Assembly: GCA_036655755.1 (NCBI GenBank) | Contig: JAVVPN010000003.1 | Location: 1-64,000 of the forward strand | DNA: 64,000 nt | Source: JAUNSR01 sp036655755 | Lineage (GTDB): Bacteria > Bacteroidota > Bacteroidia > Bacteroidales > JAUNSR01 | Direction of reading: 5' to 3' | Part shown: positions 1-8,332 of the stretch, in pieces | How the letters are laid out: each line of letters starts with the position of its first letter | How positions within the stretch are numbered: position 1 is the stretch's first letter | The notes under the pieces: model-generated | The model's input: the letters and a program-made list of their open reading frames with translations, nothing else | Databases searched by the model: none | What the model was told of the DNA's origin: nothing | Translations under genes and position numbers: made by a program

Positions 1-611
1 GAACGGAAAAATACTTTTTTTTGATGGTACCATACTCCTGTGGTTAAGAATGAGTATTGATAATTGTAATGATTTTCAAGCCAGTTTTTATCTAAAAAGA
101 GTCCATATGAAATATCCCCTTTGATTTGTAACCAACCTTTTGTACCTGGGACAGCGATAAATTCGGGTATGCCAATTCTTACTTGTGGAATAGGCCGACT
201 GTTTCCTGACCAAACTAATCCTCCCGAACTTAATTCTTCGTTTTTGAAGACTCCTGAATATTCTTTACTCCCAATTATTAAACCTAGATGTTGGTACTTT
301 AATTCTCCATAAAGTTGCTGTATCCAAAATTTTGAATTATTATTATAAGAAGCAATAATATCAGTACCCAAACCATAACTGAAACGGGTGTCTGCTTCTG
401 CTTGTTTGAATATTCCACCTCGCAGATAGCCACTGTTTGGTTGAATTGAAGCTACTCCGTGATTGTTGGATGAAAAGTAATAGGGTGCGAAAGATCCTTT
501 ACCAGCTTGTAATTCGGTAGAAACTTTATAATAATAGGGTGTTTGTCCATTACTTTTTATAGATATAAATAGAAATAATATTATATATATAAAGATGGGA
601 TTGTATTTCAT
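1..611 (-). CDS. Capsule assembly Wzi-like outer-membrane protein (5' part only)
   Basis: The frame starts at the ATG complementary to 609-611 and stays open for 203 codons to the window edge, so the C-terminal part is missing. It begins with a signal peptide (MKYNPIFIYIILFLFISIKS, then NGQ) and continues with aromatic-rich alternating segments typical of a beta-barrel. Stretches such as GSFAPYYFSSNNHG followed by YLRGG are, as far as I can recognise, characteristic of Bacteroidales Wzi-family proteins. Those are known to help attach capsular polysaccharide to the outer membrane. The gene is clearly AT-richer than the housekeeping genes from 2.3 kb on, as expected at a capsule or exopolysaccharide locus. 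It is divergent from the sugar transferase at 780. The family call is by pattern only. Confidence 0.72.
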   Translation of the reverse strand, partial: MKYNPIFIYIILFLFISIKSNGQTPYYYKVSTELQAGKGSFAPYYFSSNNHGVASIQPNSGYLRGGIFKQAEADTRFSYGLGTDIIASYNNNSKFWIQQLYGELKYQHLGLIIGSKEYSGVFKNEELSSGGLVWSGNSRPIPQVRIGIPEFIAVPGTKGWLQIKGDISYGLFLDKNWLENHYNYQYSFLTTGVWYHQKKVFFR

Positions 612-743
612 TCTTTAGAATAAGCTTAACAATAATGTAATTATTTTTTTGACGCCAGCAAAACTAATCTAATTTTACGAATTGATGTAATATTTATAAT
701 ATTTTGTTTGTTTAATTGTAAATTGACAATATTAATATATTTT

Positions 744-751
744 GTATCTTT
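744..751 (+). promoter_or_regulatory. -7 promoter element for the sugar transferase gene
   Basis: TATCTTTA differs from the Bacteroidetes -7 consensus TAnnTTTG at one base. It lies 28 bases before the ATG at 780, which argues against the longer TTG-initiated frame starting at 708. No convincing -33 TTTG is seen at the usual spacing. Confidence 0.45.
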
Positions 752-779
752 AGCCAATTCTAAAAATACGTTTTTTACT

Positions 780-2177
780 ATGGAATACAAGAAAGGATAT
801 GGTTATTTAATTAATTCATTAATTGTGGGAGGAGAACTAATTCTGCTCAATCTTTTATTCTGCTTGTCACTGGCATTGTTTAACGACTATTTAGATCCAG
901 AAATTTTTGAAAGTATTCGTATCTTGCTTTTAGCTCTTAATGTTGCCTATATTCCAACTTTATTTCTTTATTACCAGAAATTCCATGAACAACGTATTAT
1001 TTTCTCTCATCGATTAATACAAAATGCTTTTAAAATTACTATAGCACACTTCCTTATTTTTTCAACACTTTTAATTCTGTTGAAAATCACTGATTTGTCT
1101 CGCTTCTTTTTATTGTTTTTCTATTCAACCTATTTTGTTATTCTAACTTCTTGGTGGTTTTTTATGTGGCTCTGCCTTAAGAAATACCGTCGCTCGGGTT
1201 ATAATTTTAAAAACATAATTATTATAGGTAGTGGAGAGAATGCCGACCAACTTTATGCACAATTAGTTTCAGCTGACACCTATGGATATCGAGTATTAGG
1301 ATATTTTGATGATACACGTAATAAGTATTCTAAAATTAATCGATACTTAGGAAGTTTGGAGCATATAGTTATGTATACTCAAAATCATCATGTAGATGAA
1401 CTTTATTGTGCACTTTCCGGAGCAAGATCTCAAGAAATCCGTTCTTTGATGAATTATTGTGAAAATCATTTGATTCGATTTTATTTTATACCTTCTATAA
1501 GTAGTTCTATTTCACGAAATATGAAATTAGAGATGCTGGGAAACACCCTTGTAATGACAAATAGGAGAGAACCTCTGAATGATTATTTCGCCCGAATCAT
1601 AAAGCGCTTACTAGACCTTGCGATCTCTTCGATAATGATTTTGCTATCCCCTCTTTGGTTTCTGCCAATTGCTATTGCAGTGAAGATATCATCTCCCGGA
1701 CCAGTATTGTTCAAACAGCTACGTACCGGGAAATCCGGAAAGGATTTTTGGTGCTACAAATTCCGAAGTATGCGCGTAAATGCAAACTCCGATATTCTAC
1801 AGGCAACCAAAAATGACCCTCGAAAAACAAAAGTGGGCGATTTTTTACGAAAAACGAATCTCGATGAATTGCCACAGTTTTTTAATGTTTTTATGGGTGA
1901 TATGTCGGTAGTTGGCCCTCGGCCGCATATGCTTAAGCATACCGAAGATTATTCACAACAGATAGATAAATACATGGTGCGTCATTATGTTAAGCCCGGC
2001 TTGACGGGGTGGGCACAGATAAACGGTTTCCGAGGTGAAACAAAAGAAGAATGGCAAATGCAAAAGCGTGTTGAATATGATATTTGGTATCTTGAAAATT
2101 GGACTTTTTGGTTAGATGTCAAAATCATTGCCCAAACCGGATATAAGATGTTTAAGCATGACCAAAATGCTTTTTAA
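780..2177 (+). CDS. Polyprenyl glycosylphosphotransferase (initiating sugar-phosphate transferase)
   Basis: A protein of 465 residues that would transfer a sugar-1-phosphate from a nucleotide sugar to undecaprenyl phosphate, the first step of capsule or exopolysaccharide synthesis at the inner membrane. About four hydrophobic helices fill residues 10-130. A nucleotide-fold-like middle domain begins at NIIIIGSGENADQL. The C-terminal bacterial sugar transferase domain starts at KRLLDLAISS and holds LRTGKSGKDF, the acidic motif NLDELPQFFNV, GDMSVVGPRP and KPGLTGWAQING. This architecture is that of the WcaJ/WbaP group. The longest open frame begins at a TTG at 708, but that region precedes the likely promoter, so ATG 780 is preferred. 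It is AT-rich like the divergent Wzi-like gene. The sugar specificity cannot be read from sequence. Confidence 0.88.
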   Translation: MEYKKGYGYLINSLIVGGELILLNLLFCLSLALFNDYLDPEIFESIRILLLALNVAYIPTLFLYYQKFHEQRIIFSHRLIQNAFKITIAHFLIFSTLLILLKITDLSRFFLLFFYSTYFVILTSWWFFMWLCLKKYRRSGYNFKNIIIIGSGENADQLYAQLVSADTYGYRVLGYFDDTRNKYSKINRYLGSLEHIVMYTQNHHVDELYCALSGARSQEIRSLMNYCENHLIRFYFIPSISSSISRNMKLEMLGNTLVMTNRREPLNDYFARIIKRLLDLAISSIMILLSPLWFLPIAIAVKISSPGPVLFKQLRTGKSGKDFWCYKFRSMRVNANSDILQATKNDPRKTKVGDFLRKTNLDELPQFFNVFMGDMSVVGPRPHMLKHTEDYSQQIDKYMVRHYVKPGLTGWAQINGFRGETKEEWQMQKRVEYDIWYLENWTFWLDVKIIAQTGYKMFKHDQNAF

Positions 2178-2186
2178 ATAAATCAT

Positions 2187-2194
2187 TATCTTTG
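2187..2194 (+). promoter_or_regulatory. -7 promoter element upstream of ugd
   Basis: TATCTTTG is an exact match to TAnnTTTG. The expected transcription start would be near 2199, at the left arm of the hairpin at 2198-2245. Confidence 0.6.
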
Positions 2195-2197
2195 TCT

Positions 2198-2245
2198 AAG
2201 ATTGGATGAAAGTAGCTATCAGTCTGCTTTTATCCAATCTTTTTT
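2198..2245 (+). terminator. Hairpin plus T-run between the sugar transferase gene and ugd
   Basis: The arms AAGATTGGAT (2198-2207) and ATCCAATCTT (2232-2241) are perfect 10-bp complements around a 24-base loop and are followed by Ts. It can end the upstream transcript. Because a -7 element lies just before it, it may also act as a leader hairpin of the ugd transcript. Confidence 0.6.
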
Positions 2246-2271
2246 ATCAATAACAATAAACTATTCAATAT

Positions 2272-3585
2272 ATGAGAACCGCCATTGTAGGTACCGGATA
2301 TGTTGGCCTGGTAAGTGGAACCTGTTTTGCGGAAATGGGGTTGCAGGTGATCTGTGTAGATACGAACAAAGAAAAGATCGAACGACTTAAAAATGGGGAA
2401 ATTCCGATTTTTGAGCCGGGCCTGGATGAAATGGTGGAACGTAATATAAAGACCGGTCGATTGAGCTTTACAACCAGTCTCGTAGAGATCATAGACGACG
2501 TTGATATTATCTTCAGTGCCGTTGGTACTCCTCCCGACAAAGACGGCAGTGCCGATCTGAAATATGTATTAGAGGTTGCCCATACCGTAGGGCGCTACAT
2601 GAACGACTATAAACTGCTCGTGACAAAAAGTACGGTGCCTGTAGGGACAGCTGCTCTGGTGAAACAAGCTATTCAGGAAGAACTCGATAAGCGTGGCGTG
2701 TCGATTGAGTTTGATGTCGCATCGAATCCCGAATTCTTAAAAGAGGGAGCTGCGATTAAAGACTTCATGAGCCCCGACCGGGTAGTTGTCGGTGTCGAAT
2801 CGGAAAAAGCAAAAACACTTCTGACCCGATTATACAAACCGTTTTTGCTGAATAACTTCCGCGTATTGTTCATGGATATCCCATCGGCCGAAATGACCAA
2901 ATATGCGGCCAATGCCATGCTGGCTACCCGCATCAGTTTCATGAATGATATCGCTAACTTATGTGAGCTGGTAGGTGCCGATGTAAATCAGGTGCGTACC
3001 GGAATCGGTTCGGATACCCGTATTGGCAATAAGTTTTTATATCCCGGATGTGGATACGGTGGCTCTTGTTTCCCGAAAGATGTAAAGGCGCTAATCGCAA
3101 CCGCACAGGAAAAAGGGTATGAAATGCGTGTGCTGAGAGCGGTCGAAGAGGTGAATGCCATTCAGAAAGAAGTGTTGTTCAACAAACTGATCAATCATTT
3201 TGAAGGTGACCTGAAAGGGAAAACCATCGGTCTGTGGGGGCTTTCGTTTAAGCCTGAAACCGATGATATCCGCGAAGCCACTTCACTCGTGCTTATCGAT
3301 AAGATACTGAAAGCCGGAGGCGAAGTAAAAGCATACGATCCCGTAGCAATGGCTGAGGTAAAGGCCCGGATCGGCGATTCGATCACTTACGCGGCCGATC
3401 TGTATGATGCTGCATTAAATGCCGACGCGTTGTTGCTTGTTACTGAATGGAAAGAGTTTCGTTTGCCTTCATGGCGAGTTGTGAAAAAAGTCATGAGAGC
3501 CAATGTGGTAATCGACGGGCGAAATATTTATGATCCGCAGGAGATGCAAGAAAATGGGTTCGTATATTATTCGATCGGCCGATAA
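2272..3585 (+). CDS. ugd: UDP-glucose 6-dehydrogenase
   Basis: A 437-residue enzyme that oxidises UDP-glucose to UDP-glucuronate with two NAD+, supplying a capsule or exopolysaccharide precursor. The N-terminal Rossmann motif is GTGYVGL (residues 7-13). The catalytic cysteine lies in PGCGYGGSCFPKD (Cys266), and the C-terminal UDP-binding domain contains GLSFKPETDDIREA. Length and domain order are normal for the UDP-glucose/GDP-mannose dehydrogenase family. The gene follows a sugar transferase and a Wzi-like gene, which fits polysaccharide synthesis, but its base composition is that of the core genome. recQ begins 16 bases after its stop, so the two are probably co-transcribed. A closely related UDP-sugar dehydrogenase specificity cannot be fully excluded. 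Confidence 0.93.
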   Translation: MRTAIVGTGYVGLVSGTCFAEMGLQVICVDTNKEKIERLKNGEIPIFEPGLDEMVERNIKTGRLSFTTSLVEIIDDVDIIFSAVGTPPDKDGSADLKYVLEVAHTVGRYMNDYKLLVTKSTVPVGTAALVKQAIQEELDKRGVSIEFDVASNPEFLKEGAAIKDFMSPDRVVVGVESEKAKTLLTRLYKPFLLNNFRVLFMDIPSAEMTKYAANAMLATRISFMNDIANLCELVGADVNQVRTGIGSDTRIGNKFLYPGCGYGGSCFPKDVKALIATAQEKGYEMRVLRAVEEVNAIQKEVLFNKLINHFEGDLKGKTIGLWGLSFKPETDDIREATSLVLIDKILKAGGEVKAYDPVAMAEVKARIGDSITYAADLYDAALNADALLLVTEWKEFRLPSWRVVKKVMRANVVIDGRNIYDPQEMQENGFVYYSIGR

Positions 3586-3601
3586 AAATAGATGATTATA
3601 A

Positions 3602-5734
3602 ATGACACTTGATATAACCCAAGACCTTAACAGTTTATTAAAAAAATATTACGGCTACGATTCGTTTCGTCCATTACAGCTCGATATCATCGAGCATGTA
3701 CTGGACGGAAATGACGCATTGGTGTTGATGCCTACCGGAGGTGGAAAATCCATTTGCTATCAATTACCTGCGCTTGCCCGCGAAGGCACCGTTGTCGTTA
3801 TCTCTCCATTGCTGGCCCTGATGAAAGATCAGGTCGATGCGTTGCGAGCCAACGGTATCCCGGCGGCCGCGCTCAACAGCCTTCAAAGTGAGGCCGAAGC
3901 CGAGCTGATTAAAAACCAATGTATTTACGGTAAACTTAAATTGCTTTATATTTCACCCGAACGCGTGTTGGGTGAGATCGATTATTTATTGCGCCGTATG
4001 CCTGTCACGATGTTTGCCATTGATGAGGCGCATTGTATTTCGCAGTGGGGACACGATTTCCGTACCACTTACACCGAATTATCCAAGCTGAAGCAATTCT
4101 TTCCGAATGTGCCAATGATGGCGCTTACGGCGACTGCGGATAAACTTACGCGCGAGGATATTCTCCAGCAATTAAACCTGCGTAGTCCGCGTGTGTTTAT
4201 CTCTTCTTTCGACCGGCCTAACTTGAGCCTTCGCGTAAAGAAAGGATTGAATAAAAAACAGAAACTATTCTCCATCGTCGAGTTTATCGAGCGACATCCG
4301 CGTCAGAGTGGTATTATTTATTGCCTAAGCCGCAATAGTACCGAAGCGCTCGCCGCCGAATTGGGTGAATATGGAATTGAAGCAGTTGCTTATCACGCCG
4401 GCATGGCACCCGAAGACCGCGAAAAGATACAGTCCGATTTTCTGAACGACCGCATTGAGGTAATGTGTGCCACCATTGCATTCGGAATGGGTATCGACAA
4501 GTCGAATGTAAGGTGGGTGATTCATTATAACATGCCTAAAAGTCTCGAATGTTATTATCAGGAGATTGGCCGTGCGGGGCGCGACGGGATGCCGGGCGAC
4601 ACATTGCTTTTTTACTCATTAGGCGATCTGGTGATGCTTTCTAAATTTGCCACCGAAAGCGGACAGAGTGAAATCAATCTTGAAAAATTACGTCGTATGC
4701 AGCAGTATGCCGAGGCCGATATCTGTCGCCGCCGTATTCTGCTGAGCTATTTTGGCGAAACTACCGAAACCGATTGTGGCAATTGTGACGTATGTAAAAA
4801 TCCACCCGTTCGCTTCGATGGTACCGTGATTGCCCAAAAGGCACTTAGTGCGATTGTCCGAACGCAGGAACGTGTGGGTATCAATTTGCTGATTGATATT
4901 TTACGCGGGTCAAAACGTTTCGAAATTACAGAAAAGGGATTCGATCAGATAAAGACCTTTGGTGCAGGAGCCGATCTTTCTCACGCGGTTTGGAATGCCT
5001 ATCTGCTGCAACTATTGCAATTGGGTTGTTTCGAAATGTTATACAAGCATGGCAATGTATTAAAGGTAACCGAACTGGGCTGGAAAGTGCTTAAAGGGGA
5101 AACCAATATTGAATTGCATGAGACAAAAGAGGAAGAGGTAAAACAAAAAACTACCCGTCGCAAAGCAACCGCATATATCGCACCCGAAGAGTCTTTGCTT
5201 TCCGAAGAAGATCGCTTGTTCGAGTCCTTGCGTATGTTGCGTAAGCGTATCGCAGTGGAGGAAGATGTGCCTGCATATATCGTATTTACCGATAAAGTTT
5301 TATCGGAGCTGGTATCGGCGCGTCCTACCAATGTGCACCAATTTTCTGCTGTCAACGGGGTAGGCGAGCATAAGGCTAAGAAATACGGTAAAGAATTTGT
5401 CGATCTGATTCGTAAGGAATTGAATGTGAAGCGGCAGAAAGGCGACTCGATGTTGCAAACCCTGATGATGTATCAAAGCGGTATGTCGGTTGACGAAATT
5501 GTTGCCGCCCGTTCGATGCAGCGTCCTACCGTATATTCTCATATCGCGCAGCTTGTGGCGGAAAATAAAATAACCAACTGGGATAATCTGATTGCAGACT
5601 ATGAGTTGAAAAGTGTGCAGATGGCAGTGGCTCGCTTGGGCGGAAGCGAAGAGTTGAAGCCGATATTCGAATTGTTGAATGGGGGAGTGGAGTACGGTAA
5701 AATCCGTCTCGCACTCACCATTCTGAAAAAATAA
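3602..5734 (+). CDS. recQ: ATP-dependent DNA helicase RecQ
   Basis: A 710-residue 3'-5' DNA helicase for recombination and replication-fork repair. Visible parts in order are Walker A MPTGGGKSICYQ (residues 43-54), the DEAH box in IDEAHCISQWGHDFR, the helicase C domain with HAGMAPEDRE and QEIGRAGRDG, and the zinc-binding cysteines C-x16-C-x2-C-x2-C ending in DCGNCDVC. A winged-helix RQC region follows, then an HRDC domain near residues 535-610 and a C-terminal helix-turn-helix (MSVDEIVAARSMQRPTVYSH), as in the long Bacteroidetes RecQ form. Bacteroidetes genomes often have more than one RecQ. This one is complete. Confidence 0.95.
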   Translation: MTLDITQDLNSLLKKYYGYDSFRPLQLDIIEHVLDGNDALVLMPTGGGKSICYQLPALAREGTVVVISPLLALMKDQVDALRANGIPAAALNSLQSEAEAELIKNQCIYGKLKLLYISPERVLGEIDYLLRRMPVTMFAIDEAHCISQWGHDFRTTYTELSKLKQFFPNVPMMALTATADKLTREDILQQLNLRSPRVFISSFDRPNLSLRVKKGLNKKQKLFSIVEFIERHPRQSGIIYCLSRNSTEALAAELGEYGIEAVAYHAGMAPEDREKIQSDFLNDRIEVMCATIAFGMGIDKSNVRWVIHYNMPKSLECYYQEIGRAGRDGMPGDTLLFYSLGDLVMLSKFATESGQSEINLEKLRRMQQYAEADICRRRILLSYFGETTETDCGNCDVCKNPPVRFDGTVIAQKALSAIVRTQERVGINLLIDILRGSKRFEITEKGFDQIKTFGAGADLSHAVWNAYLLQLLQLGCFEMLYKHGNVLKVTELGWKVLKGETNIELHETKEEEVKQKTTRRKATAYIAPEESLLSEEDRLFESLRMLRKRIAVEEDVPAYIVFTDKVLSELVSARPTNVHQFSAVNGVGEHKAKKYGKEFVDLIRKELNVKRQKGDSMLQTLMMYQSGMSVDEIVAARSMQRPTVYSHIAQLVAENKITNWDNLIADYELKSVQMAVARLGGSEELKPIFELLNGGVEYGKIRLALTILKK

Positions 5735-5745
5735 TATTCACTTAT

Positions 5746-7266
5746 CTATTCATTCGTCAGCGTACGGAATACCTTGAAGAGTTTTTCATAATTCTGATCC
5801 GGTAACTCAATCTGAATGAGATCCCCTTTTTGCAGGACTAACGCAGGGGTTACCGGCACAGGATTTGTTTCGTCGCGTTTTATGCTTATTATTTTGCTGT
5901 CTCCGGGCAGTTCTATCTGTCCGAGCTGTCGCCCTATCAATATCGAATCGTCGTTTACTTCAAAATTAACGGTAGTCAGTTGTCCCGTCTCTGCTTGTTC
6001 GTCTTGTAGCATCAATTGATACAGTTTGTGATAAACCGGTTTGATGTTTAGGTATTGTCCGAACAAAAATGTGAGTGTCCCGGCAATAATCATCGGAAAG
6101 AATACATGATATTGTCCTGTCATCTCCAGAATCAACATCAGCCCGCTGATCGGTGCGCGAACCACCGATATGAAAAAAATCGACATCCCTATGATGGTGA
6201 AAAAGCCTGTGGTTTCGGGAGATACTATTCCAAACTGAATTAACATCAACGCATATCCTTTTCCTAAAAGACCACCCATTACAATCAGCGGAAGCAATAA
6301 GCTGCCACACAACCCAGTGGAATAACTGATTGCGGTGAACGCTATTTTGATCAGTACCATGGCAAAAAGCCACCATACATTCCCATCTTCAGATAAGGTT
6401 TGTTTAATCAGTTCGGTTTCCCCTCCCGAGGTCAGATCCAGAATCAACATTCCGGCAATATAGGTTACTCCTATAACACCAAACAACTTGATTCCGGTTG
6501 GTATTTTACAGTTCTTATACCAGTTTTTGAAATTGAAAAGGGATAGATTGAATAATTTACCACCCAATGCTCCTAATATGGCGAATCCGATCAGAATCAT
6601 AAACAGCACTCCGAACGAAACTTCCGGAAAATTGGTCGGAACGGTAAGATAAATATTATCGGGCAACATGAGTTGCGCACAATATCCGGCAGTAATACAG
6701 GCCAGTAGAGCCGGCAATCCTACCCGCAGCGACACCCATCCCAGTGTGTCTTCTATCAGAAAGATGGTTGAGGCAATCGGAGCGGTAAAGGCGGCCGATA
6801 AGCCGGCGCCGGCTCCTGCAGCTGTCAGATAACGCCGCTCAGTAGGTGTGGTTTTGAAATACTTGCTTACCAGCGATGCCCCGAATGCGCCGATCTCAAC
6901 TGATGGCCCTTCTCGTCCGAGCGAAAGCCCCATGCCGATGGCTCCAAGACTGCCGAAGAATTTACTGACAAACTGCAACCATGGCTTGGTGAAATTAAAG
7001 CGTCCGAAAATTACTCCGCGCGATTGTGGTATGCCACTCCCCCCGATTAATGGCACATGGCGTGTCAGCCAGTAAATCCCCATCGCAAGCAACCACATAG
7101 CGGCGAATACGAGGGCATGATATAAAAAAGTCTGATCATGCCTGAACATCAGTTCACGCACAATCAGACTTTTGTTCAGACACCAGCGGAATGCGCTGCC
7201 GAATACTCCGGCAAATAATCCTACCAGCAAGCTGAGTAAGAATAATCGGGTTTGAAATATCTTCAT
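5746..7266 (-). CDS. ClC-family chloride transporter with C-terminal RCK_C (TrkA-C) domain
   Basis: A 506-residue inner-membrane anion transporter. The conserved ClC anion-pathway motifs are present: GSGIP (76-80), GREGP (117-121) with the gating glutamate Glu119, and GSLLLP (321-326) at the place of GxFxP. By alignment with E. coli ClC-ec1, the internal proton glutamate (Glu203) is Asp173 here, which could still carry protons. About 70 C-terminal residues form an RCK_C-like domain (DSKIISIKRDE, VLQKGDLIQIELP). It is the last gene of the minus-strand run that starts with Sua5, 79 bases after fmt, and converges with recQ 11 bases away. The exchanger prediction is inference. Confidence 0.9.
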   Translation of the reverse strand: MKIFQTRLFLLSLLVGLFAGVFGSAFRWCLNKSLIVRELMFRHDQTFLYHALVFAAMWLLAMGIYWLTRHVPLIGGSGIPQSRGVIFGRFNFTKPWLQFVSKFFGSLGAIGMGLSLGREGPSVEIGAFGASLVSKYFKTTPTERRYLTAAGAGAGLSAAFTAPIASTIFLIEDTLGWVSLRVGLPALLACITAGYCAQLMLPDNIYLTVPTNFPEVSFGVLFMILIGFAILGALGGKLFNLSLFNFKNWYKNCKIPTGIKLFGVIGVTYIAGMLILDLTSGGETELIKQTLSEDGNVWWLFAMVLIKIAFTAISYSTGLCGSLLLPLIVMGGLLGKGYALMLIQFGIVSPETTGFFTIIGMSIFFISVVRAPISGLMLILEMTGQYHVFFPMIIAGTLTFLFGQYLNIKPVYHKLYQLMLQDEQAETGQLTTVNFEVNDDSILIGRQLGQIELPGDSKIISIKRDETNPVPVTPALVLQKGDLIQIELPDQNYEKLFKVFRTLTNE

Positions 7267-7345
7267 TTATAATTCGGTTAAACAATGATTCTTATGAAGC
7301 GCTAACGCTTTTAAGAAGTCAATAGTTCACATCCGATTACAACTT

Positions 7346-8314
7346 TTAAAAATGATACTCTTCTGTAATCTTATAGCCATTCAGCAGGCTTGGGATATCC
7401 ATTCGTTTTTTGCCGGCAAGCTGCACCTGTTTTAAGGCGATAAAGCCATCTTTTACCGCTACTTCAAGTTTCGATTTGCCATCTGTGCGAATCGATCCCG
7501 GTGCAAGCGTGTGCGGTTCAGTGATTTTTGCCACTTCAAAAATCTTCATCCCGGTTACCGTGCCGTCGGGTGCCACCAACTCGCTCCATGCGGCCGGATA
7601 AGGCGACATGCCGCGAATCAAATTGTAAACCGAAGTCGTATCCTTATCCCAGTCGATATGACAGGTATCTTTGAAAATCTTCGGAGCGGCGCGCAATTCA
7701 GATTCATCTTTAAAAAAGCGGCTCTGATCTACAGCATCTACCTTCCCGTCAAGAATGGCATCTACCGTGCGGGTTACCAGCGTTCCACCCATTGCCATCA
7801 GGCGGTCGTGTACCGATCCTACGTTTTCATCATCGCCGATCGCTATTTTTTCCTGTAAGATGATCTTACCGGTATCGATTTCATGTGTCAGGAAGAAAGT
7901 GGTTGCTCCCGTCTCTTTATCCCCGTTGATAACAGCCCAGTTGATAGGAGCAGCTCCGCGGTATTGAGGCAGTAAGGATGCGTGCAGGTTGAATGTGCCG
8001 AATCGGGGCATGTCCCATACCACTTCGGGTAACATACGGAAAGCCACCACGATCTGCAGATCGGCCTTCCATGCGCGCAAAGCCTCTAAAAACGCTTCGT
8101 CTTTCAGTTTTTCGGGTTGCAGTAAAGGCAGGTTTTGCGATACGGCATACTCTTTCACGGCAGAAGCCTGTAGCTTATGTCCGCGCCCGGCCGGTTTATC
8201 GGGCATCGTAATCACTCCGACTACATTATATCCCCCCTCTACCAATGCTTTCAAGCTTTCTACAGCAAAGTCGGGGGTACCCATATATACAATTCTTAAA
8301 TCTTTTTTTTCCAT
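7346..8314 (-). CDS. fmt: Methionyl-tRNA formyltransferase
   Basis: A 322-residue enzyme that formylates initiator Met-tRNA from 10-formyltetrahydrofolate. The N-terminal formyltransferase domain shows RIVYMGTPDFAVE, the catalytic region NLHASLLPQYRGAAPINWAV, and the conserved DTGKIILQ. The C-terminal beta-barrel domain contains GMSPYPAAW. Length is normal. It lies between two ClC-type genes (18 bases after the upstream one) in a run of five minus-strand genes. The start gives MEKKDLRIVYMG, as in family members. Confidence 0.95.
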   Translation of the reverse strand: MEKKDLRIVYMGTPDFAVESLKALVEGGYNVVGVITMPDKPAGRGHKLQASAVKEYAVSQNLPLLQPEKLKDEAFLEALRAWKADLQIVVAFRMLPEVVWDMPRFGTFNLHASLLPQYRGAAPINWAVINGDKETGATTFFLTHEIDTGKIILQEKIAIGDDENVGSVHDRLMAMGGTLVTRTVDAILDGKVDAVDQSRFFKDESELRAAPKIFKDTCHIDWDKDTTSVYNLIRGMSPYPAAWSELVAPDGTVTGMKIFEVAKITEPHTLAPGSIRTDGKSKLEVAVKDGFIALKQVQLAGKKRMDIPSLLNGYKITEEYHF

Positions 8315-8332
8315 AATCCAGTTTAGTTGTCG

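Noticed and set aside
708..779. N-terminal extension of the first sugar transferase from a TTG
   Set aside because: The extension overlaps the likely promoter, and the ATG at 780 gives the normal N-terminus.
2202..2390. Short plus-strand frame before ugd
   Set aside because: It overlaps the hairpin and the ugd start in another frame and has no protein-like features.
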